Source: Phlegmacium glaucopus (lineage: Eukaryota > Basidiomycota > Agaricomycetes > Agaricales > Cortinariaceae). From it: a stretch of DNA of 64,000 nt. The position numbers and the translations under genes were made by a program. Below are positions 56,933 through 64,000 of this stretch, piece after piece. A model generated the notes under the pieces. That model was given only the letters and a program-made list of their open reading frames with translations, was not told where the DNA came from and searched no databases. Location: positions 1 to 64,000 of the forward strand of contig MU130396.1 in assembly GCA_015039465.1 (NCBI GenBank), in the 5' to 3' direction. Numbering within the stretch: position 1 is the stretch's first letter; the number at the start of each line of letters is the position of its first letter.

Positions 56933-57962
56933 ACAAACAAAGTAATAGATGCATATGGGTGGCGTGTTAGGGGGACAGTTGCAAGGTTAAACCAAGTGAC
57001 TTCCCTTACATTCACGCTCCTTGGATAACCCCATAAACATTGTTATTGACCAAGGTGCAGATCCTATATCTGCACCTTAACTATTTATACTAAGGTACAT
57101 GGTCTGTGCACACATATGTACTTGTTTGTATAGTGATAAAGATCAGTCATGTAATACTACACTACTAAGTGGGTACCTATCTGGGTCATGACTAAGGCAT
57201 AGTGACTAAGACATATGGGCAGAGCCGAAGAGACGGTACAGAGGTGCGCTTCTGTAGGAAGCTCATGATGGAATGTCACATAGTGACAGAGGGTGCAGGG
57301 TAGTGCCGTAGGTGTAGGCGATAACATATGGTTGTTGTAGATGGATGAGATCGGTGATGGGTGGTGTTATGCATAGGCTGGGAGGCGTAGGGTAGGACCT
57401 AAGGGAGGTCCCCTGACATCAGCCCCTCTTCAAGAGTCGTTGTCCCAACTATGCAATGTGTAAGTAGTAGGGTGGGGTAAGGTGATCAGAGGCAGAAGGA
57501 GTGTCAGTGTGATCAGTAGGGCCTGCACTGCCGGGTGGGTAGAGGGCCAGGGTGCTGGTGCATGAGAGTCTGGTAGAGTCAGTTGATTGACTACCTGGGA
57601 ACAAGCCCCAAATGACTGTGATGATGGTAGAGCCTGCCAGAGGTGAGGGATAGGAAATGGCATACAACTAGCAATGAAGGATCAGCCACGATGAGGACAG
57701 CAGGTTAGGCGAGTCAACATAGGTGGTCGAGAGCTCCGATGTGCAAGTGAATGATGAGGAGATAGGGTGGGCCATGGTGTGGAGTGCCGAGTTAATGACA
57801 TAGAGGTGCATGTAAAGTCCCAGAGCTAGTTGACAAGGGTAGCGAGCGTAGGGGGGAGCTGGAGGTAGTAGAGTTGGGGTGGTGCTGCTAGACAAGCGCA
57901 GCATAGAGCTCTCCACATGTATAAGAGAGGGGTAGAGGGGGTGCAACAATCATAGAGGAGGT
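56933..57962. other. No gene supported
   Basis: GT-rich plus strand with short readings on both strands; a small inverted pair 'ggtgcagat/atctgcacc' (57052-57081) is the only structure noted. Confidence 0.4.
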
Positions 57963-57989
57963 GTGGGTTGCATAGGACCTTGGTCAACA

Positions 57990-58628
57990 TGTGGAAGAGT
58001 TGCAGCAGTAATCAAAGGTTTTGTCTGCACAACTCTGAACCAAAGTCAAATCCCCCTTCCACCTTTGCATAAAATGGAAGTTCAACTCCATGCCAACATT
58101 TGCTATGGTCCAGACAACCCAACACTTTGGCCACAGCCCTGGGTCAAGATGTTTTGTCACCTGGGTGCCATTCCCAGAAAGCCCAACAATGCCAACAACC
58201 CTCTTTCCATAATGTGGTGGGACCCAACCCGCGATGACTTCAAATCATTTAGCAGCAGCCTCATTGATGGATTGGGCGAGCTGTCAGGTTCAAGGCTATT
58301 GCTCTTACAGACAATGATGTCTAACATGGAGGATAGGATTGAACAGCACAAGCGGGCTTCCCCTTTTCCCAACAAACTTCTCCCATTGTTAACGAGAGCA
58401 ATGCAGGACACATTCATCCATCTTAGTTCATTGAAGACCACATTCACTCAAATGAGGATTGGCATCACCAAATTCCAGTGGTACTATCTTGAAATTCATG
58501 GCTGCTTGGACTACCTGGAGCTCTATAAACCACGTATGGATGGAGCTAAGCCTGCAGCGGAAACTGTCGCCAACTGCATAGGGGCTATCACTAACATTCT
58601 GCATATAGTCCAGGATTTCCACATGTAG
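57990..58628 (+). pseudogene. Conserved agaric gene of unknown function, N-terminal part
   Basis: About 205 open codons include CYGPDNPTLWPQ, NNPLSIMWWDPTRDDF, GLGELSGSR, and YYLEIHGCLDYLELYKPRM, motifs I recall from a repeated family of long agaric proteins with no known role. The start is uncertain because an intron may end near 58020. The gene stops in a TAG at 58626-58628 and resumes at about 60805, so about 2.2 kb is inserted. The C-terminal part follows downstream. Confidence 0.55.
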
Positions 58629-60353
58629 GAAATAATACAAACCGTACACCATTCCGATCATTTGAAATGTCTCCATTTCTTCTGTCTTTTATTTCCTTAT
58701 ATTCTTTTGTCTTTTACCGATGATTGTAACTAACCATTTTTGATATATCACATGAAGCCGTTATAAATCGTTGTTGTTGTTGTATATAAACACCAACCAG
58801 AGAGCAGTGGACCAGACCTTAGGTCAAGAGACTCCCTGTCGTTCGTTTAGGGAAGGTATAACCTTGACTTTTAACACACAGAGGTAAGAGGAAAGAATAG
58901 AGAAGAGAAGGAGGAGGATGAAGGTCTTGGAAGATGAATGAGGTATAAGACGAGGATGAGGATGAGCAAGAGAGAGTCTTCAGTAAGACTATGGCGGTTG
59001 AGGGATAGGGGATAGATTGACAGTAAGGGGCAAGAAAAGCGAACTTAAGGGAGGAATTCACTGGAATTCCACTGAGATGATGAAAGTGGGGGGTAAGAAT
59101 GAATTGAACTGAACTACCTATCCTGGTACAAAAGAGCAGTATTTATACCCTAAGGATGAGGCTATGTAAAACAATAAAAAGAAAGAAAGTACGCGCTGTC
59201 AAAGGAAGAAAGATAAAGAGAGGACAGCTGCGAGAAGAAAAGAACAATGGAAAAGAAAAAGGAACAATAAAAAAATCTGTAAAGTGTCAAAGTGCGAGAG
59301 AAAAGAAAAGAAGGCAGTGTACATAGTCCAATAGCAAAAATGTATCGACTCCATAGGCGTGTGGTCATGTCAAAAATGTGAAAGGTCCTGAGTCAACACT
59401 TGAAAGGCGCAGCCTTGTTCCCGAGAAAACACTACTTGCCCATGATCCCATGTCGCGCAGCCTTGATAACACTTGACACTCTGCGAGAATAATCCTCTGC
59501 TGCTGATTCATCTGCAATTCCTGCTTAGTCGTGATCCTCCTGGACTTCCTAAATTGTCATAAAGAGGGTGGGAAGGCTTCAGGTACCGCGTGAATGATGG
59601 TTTTGGCAGTGAATGATAAGATAAGAGGTAGATGAGTGAGGATAGGGGACTGAGTGCGATCCAGGAGCGAGGTATGGCAAGATAGATAGCTGAAGAGAAG
59701 ACTTGTGGGTCCATAGCCACAACAACGATGACAAAGCCTTTGACATAATGGGAAATGTAGCTGATGCGTCCATAAATGGGCCGTTCTTGAAATGATGGGC
59801 CATAGATGCGATCAAATGCGAGCCGATGACCGATGCGAATAGTAGAGTGATCGCTTTGTTGAATCGCTAGCCAAGGAACGAATGGATGGTAGATGTTAAG
59901 GAGCATGTCAATGGTGTAAATGATGGATAGCATAGTGGAAGACATTGAGGATATGATGAGCGATGAGGATGTTATCGTTGAATGAATGGTTTTGTTGACC
60001 AGGAACGCGATTCAGGGCCGCTTCCAAAATAGGTAAGCAAATTCAAAGTCCACTTATTTTCATGATGGCGACTTTTAAGCTTTCTTCTCACGCTACCAAT
60101 CAGTATTGGTGCGCGACACCGTTACTCTCAGATACTCAGTCGTATCCTCGAGTATATATATTTCTCTCTACTTCATAGTTAGCACCTCAGTCCATTTATT
60201 TGAGACTGAGATTAGTACTCTTTTTACTTTACTATCAAACATCTTATTAACAAACCAGTAGTTGTACTATTTCAATAGGTACAACTTATATGAATACCAG
60301 TCCATTTATTTGAGACTGAGTTGTACTATTTCAATACCACATGGCAGGCCTAC
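58629..60353. repeat. Inserted sequence within the unknown-function gene
   Basis: It includes the dispersed repeat (58765-59050), GA-rich tracts (59160-59310), and a repeated block 'cagtccatttatttgagactgag' (60190-60214 and 60297-60321). The ends are not resolved. No open gene is seen apart from the crinkler-like fragment that follows. Confidence 0.45.
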
Positions 60354-60812
60354 CTATCTGGCTCCTCCAACCCTCAACAGTCTGGGACAATAGTAGACGC
60401 CTTCTTCGACAGATGGTGGGGTACCACCTGATTCAACGACTCTAGTTGGCTTTACATCAAGACGGCTCATGCGCTCCAATGCTGCCTGCCAGTGAGATGC
60501 CTCCAATTCCGGATTCACAAGGAAGATGTGACTTGAGTTCAGCTGTGGCTTCCCAGTGGGTACCAAACGGAGCTGCACCATCGGAACCATATCAAGCATG
60601 ATGTTTTCCTGAAAAAGTTGCTGACCGAATGCTTCAAACAACATGCCAGCCACCTTGCGCGACTCAGGAATCTTGGCAAATTTTTTGTAAAGACGGATCA
60701 CATCTAATCGTTCCATGCAGTGCTGAAAGTGGTTTGCAAGCATTGATTGGATATTGTGGGTGATAGGAGCAATGATATGTAGACTCCGTGGATTATCCCC
60801 TGTCAAATGCAA
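60354..60812 (-). pseudogene. Crinkler/RHS-like protein fragment
   Basis: A 152-codon reading contains IIAPITHNIQSMLANHF and IPESRKVAGMLFEAFGQQLF, close to a conserved segment I associate with the C-terminal parts of crinkler (CRN)-like proteins of agarics ('P.SR.AAG..FE'). It stops at 60354 without the rest, and its 5' side meets the unknown-function gene at about 60810. Likely a fragment carried in with the insertion. The exact family is uncertain. Confidence 0.4.
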
Positions 60813-61964
60813 TATCTTGGAGATTGTGACCTCCCTAAATCCTGCTGATGTTTTATGTGTTTCACAACACTACCTGCCCTTCCCCCCAATATTTTATGGC
60901 CCTGCGACTGATATCAGTAAACATGCTGCTATCTATACTCATTCCCAGAAGTGGTTGACATTCAAAGACCCATTTGAGGGGTCTTCAAAGGGTTAGTATA
61001 TTCATCTTTGGCACAACACATTTTCTTACTATTTTCAACTCAGCATCTTCATTTATTCAATCTGCTTCGACTAGTCAATCTGCTTTAACTAGTCATGCTT
61101 CAACTAGTCAATCCACTTCAACTAATCATGCTTCAACTATTCAATCCACTGGTCATGGCAAAACCTCTCATCCTGAACATTCAAGGGCCTCAGCTCGAGG
61201 AGCACCTTGTATGTTTACTTTGTATTCTTGTACAGTATATTTTCTTAGACATTATTTTTAAGACACAAAGCCCCAAACTACACAAAGCAACAACCACAAC
61301 AAATTTTCTCTGTTGAACAGCCCTCTTAAATCAGAACTGGCGTACCTTCCTTTCAATTGACATCAATGCCTTGGAGAAGGGGGAAACCAAAGCAGCACGC
61401 CATCGTCAAGAGAGTCCGGAGTTGTTACTGCCCAATTCTGCTATGTATCCAGAGGTGAAAACACAAAGCAGTTTGATGGGGCCGGTTGTTTGGCAGGGCA
61501 TGGAGTATCCCTCAGGACTGTTGCCTCCTGAGAATGTTGTCAGGGAGGTTTTATGGGAGCTATATGAAGTAAACTTCATTCATGAATTGCAGTCCCTGGA
61601 CCATTGTGCTTGTGCCAATCTGGACTTATCAAACGCTGCCCAACTATTCAATAGGCAAATCCAAATATCCCAATGTTTCCACACAAGCTCATTTTGACAC
61701 ATCCCTATTCCCTCCAAAAACCTTGGATGGGCTGATGATGACTTTGACAAGCGCTTCCAGTTTGTCACTCACCTGGCCAACATCATGAAGTCCTGGAAAG
61801 GAGAGAAACCTGCTGTGCTGGACAATGATCTCTCTAATTTGTCTCAAAACGCTGCCATGGAGTTGGAGAATATTGTTGCGAAATATTACTGTCAACAATT
61901 CTTCAATTATTTCAGACATGCAGCTCAAATCCCTCATTGTCTCTTTGTGACAAATTCTGACTAG
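60805..61964 (+). pseudogene. Conserved agaric gene of unknown function, C-terminal part
   Basis: Exon 60805-60992 (SLNPADVLCVSQHYLPFPPI, WLTFKDPF) joins, across a GT-AG intron, to a Ser/Thr-rich exon near 61044-61210 (repeated TSQS/TSHAST) and, across another, to 61321-61964. The last has VVWQGMEYPSGLLPPENVVR, EVLWELYEVNF, and ends with EN VAKYYCQQFFNYF-like sequence. A TGA at 61695-61697 sits where CGA would fit. Function unknown; membership is by remembered motifs. Confidence 0.5.
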
Positions 61965-63230
61965 TTATACCATGCGGTCTTCTCTTTCTTTTTAAAATAT
62001 ATTGTTTTTGGTCTACCATTCTAACTCAGTTGGAGACTTGGCAGCAAATCAATTTAGTAAGTTTTTTTAAAAAAAATCCTCGCTTCATCTATGTACTGAT
62101 AGCATATAGCTAGGTAATCTTAACAGATATTTTCACCATTGACCGCTTCTTCCCAACATGAAGATTGATGTGGAAATCTGTTCCCTTCTATAGAAAATAT
62201 AAACTCCATAAGTGAAACAAGTTCTTATTGGAACACTTACTTTGCTCTTCTTGCCTGTCCAGGTGATTATGTCTCCCCTGTCCGACATTGTACATTTATG
62301 ACCCTTTGTGTGAGTCAGGCCCCCACATCACCTTTGTCCATAATTTCAACTGCTTTGACCAGATCCTTTGGTCAATTGCGACCCGCTTGCCTGAGGATGA
62401 CTACAAGGCCTTTGTCAGCTCCTTGGACATTCAAATCATTTGATCTTACCTTGTTCCCACTCAGGATCTGACTTGGTAGGTGAAGTGTCTATATTGGCAC
62501 TGTCATTTACAAATGTGAATTTTTTATCTTGTAGGTATGTCAATTCTTGCCATAGAGATGATCAGACTTTTACTTACCATTTTTTTCAGATATTGGCGTG
62601 TTCCCAATAACTGTTCCCATAATTTGCTTGCATAAATCTGGTAAGTCTTCATGTGGAATGCCATCCCAGCCATAATGTGCCAGCTGATTCTGACAATTGC
62701 ATATTCTAGGTATGGATGAAGAACTGTACATTCTCTTGGACTTGCAAGGGCTAAAGATTCTCATAGAAGACAACATCAAGTAGAATGGGGTGGTATGTTG
62801 CTGATAGCTGTATTTATAAGGTAAAAGTCATCCCCTTTTAAGTAAAGGCCACTGCCTTGACTTTGGTGCTGGCACTTGTAGCTGATTTAGCAATATCTGA
62901 CTCTGTATTTTTCCAAACTGGTGCCTAGTGATATGTTCCATGCTTGTGTTTTGAACCAATAATGCTTGATGACATGCTAGCAGGATCCAAAAAAGGTATC
63001 CTGTCATATTCTGGCTTGTGTTTGAGTTGATATTGAGTGCTGCGCTAGCAGGGTGTTCCAACTCTACACTTTTGAAAAAGGTAATGCCTGTACTTTGAAT
63101 TCTTGGCATGGTTTTGACCCACAAGCATACTGCTAGAATAGGAAGGCTCAAAGTTTTTCACTGGGGCATAGGGCAGTCTTGTTTTAATATTTATACTCCC
63201 CAAATTCTCTTTACATTTACTCACATCAAC
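61965..63230. other. Decayed or unrecognised sequence
   Basis: Around 62290-62440 a plus-strand stretch reads like protein (HITFVHNFNCFDQILWSIAT, RLPEDDYKAFVSSLDIQ) with no identifiable family. The rest is AT-rich with short introns-like gaps. Confidence 0.35.
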
Positions 63231-63640
63231 ATGGCTAACACTTGGAAAATGGCTGCAAATGTACCAAAGATGTCCTCCACCTCAGCAGGCACCTGACCCC
63301 AAGCAATTGCAGCTACAAAGGAGAATACTCAGACAGACCTGTCCACAGCTACGAAGAGGACGACCAACTCAAGCACCTGACCAATACCAGCTTCAAAGCC
63401 TGTCAAGCCCCTCCAGACACATGCCTCCTCAAATGGTGTGAAAGATGCCAAGATGGCTGCAATGCTCGCAAGTCTGCAAGGTTAGTAAATTTCTTTAAGT
63501 TTGATTAGTGTATACAGCTTACTCTTGTTCAGCGGAGATTGACCAACTAAAGAAACTTCAAGCAGCCAAACCCATAGAAAACAAATTGGAAGAGATTGTG
63601 CAGCCCAGCAAAATCATAACCTTCAACATGCTATGGGTCT
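63231..63640 (+). pseudogene. Decayed gene start, Ser/Thr-rich then coiled-coil-like
   Basis: From the ATG at 63231 (MANTWKMAANVPKMSSTSAG) the frame runs through TGA at 63294-63296 and 63378-63380, both in the context Thr-TGA-Pro where CGA fits. A GT-AG intron (about 63482-63532) joins it to EIDQLKKLQAAKPIENKLEE, a heptad-like stretch. No function can be given. Confidence 0.45.
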
Positions 63641-64000
63641 AGCTGACAATAAAAAGCTGTATTCTCATTGCCAAGTAAGTTTTTTCTTCTCTGTTCTTCT
63701 TTCGCTCACTGTACACTGTTGGTACTTGTTATAGTCAACTGCTTGAGATGTTGTGGCACATGTGGGTCTCCCATCGGGTGTCGACTGGCAGCTTCAAGAT
63801 GTAGTAGCCATAGGAAAAGTCACACAAGTAGTAAGTTTTTAAGTTAATTCTCCATTAACTATTACTTACTACACATTATGAAGGTGATTTCTAGGAATAA
63901 GCACTTACGACACTACAAAGGAAACTGGGCAACACTCAAAATAATGAAGTTGATGCTCAAAAACCAGCGCTGCTATAAACAGCACATCACATCCTCAGAT

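Noticed and set aside
1..64000. CRISPR arrays, riboswitches, ribosome-binding sites, operons
   Set aside because: Sequence is eukaryotic with spliced genes; repeats seen are minisatellites, TIRs and LTRs without spacer structure.

Overview
The window is fungal nuclear DNA, almost certainly from a transposon-rich mushroom-forming basidiomycete (Agaricomycetes). Three things point there: short GT-AG introns of about 45-90 bp in every spliced gene, a single-chain ATP-citrate lyase (most filamentous ascomycetes split it into two genes), and F-box/LRR, FAR1-type MULE and other gene families I associate with agarics. No rRNA, convincing tRNA, CRISPR or bacterial-type operon was seen.

Only a few genes look intact: two tandem F-box/LRR-like paralogues (24854-26140 and 28701-29984), a small single-pass membrane protein (31202-31658), a secreted calcineurin-like phosphatase of 12 exons (42255-44181) and a 9-exon ATP-citrate lyase (48873-44821, minus strand). 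The last two converge and form a small housekeeping island. Nearly everything else is duplicated, broken or mobile.

Region 1-19.4 kb: duplicated segments carrying nested DNA transposons, a 5'-truncated LINE, a broken LRR-like gene split by a MITE and three solo LTRs, a C2H2 zinc-finger gene with a decayed duplicate, and, at 16052-17563, a decayed gene joining a pierisin-like ADP-ribosyltransferase domain to a four-bladed hemopexin-like propeller. Region 19.4-32 kb: a 1.4 kb long-inverted-repeat element, a second copy of the broken LRR-like gene interrupted by an 8-bp-TSD (hAT-type) element that carries a piece of an Exo70 (exocyst) gene, the F-box pair, and a DNA-level pseudogene of the phosphatase. 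Region 32-41.7 kb: two MULE copies, one bounded precisely by TIRs and a 9-bp target duplication and encoding a Ulp1-like protease, FAR1 DNA-binding domain, transposase, SWIM finger and zinc knuckle. Region 50-64 kb: hAT-type MITEs, nested LTRs, a DNA-transposon companion gene fragment, a split gene of unknown function and a crinkler-like fragment.

One solo-LTR family (called LTR-A here, about 556-588 bp, 5-bp target duplications) has eight complete copies, found singly, inside a MULE, and twice inside another copy of itself. Many relics carry TGA where CGA (Arg) is expected, which fits C-to-T decay at methylated CpG. Coordinates and intron boundaries were worked out by eye from splice signals and reading frame; family names rest on remembered motifs, not searches.
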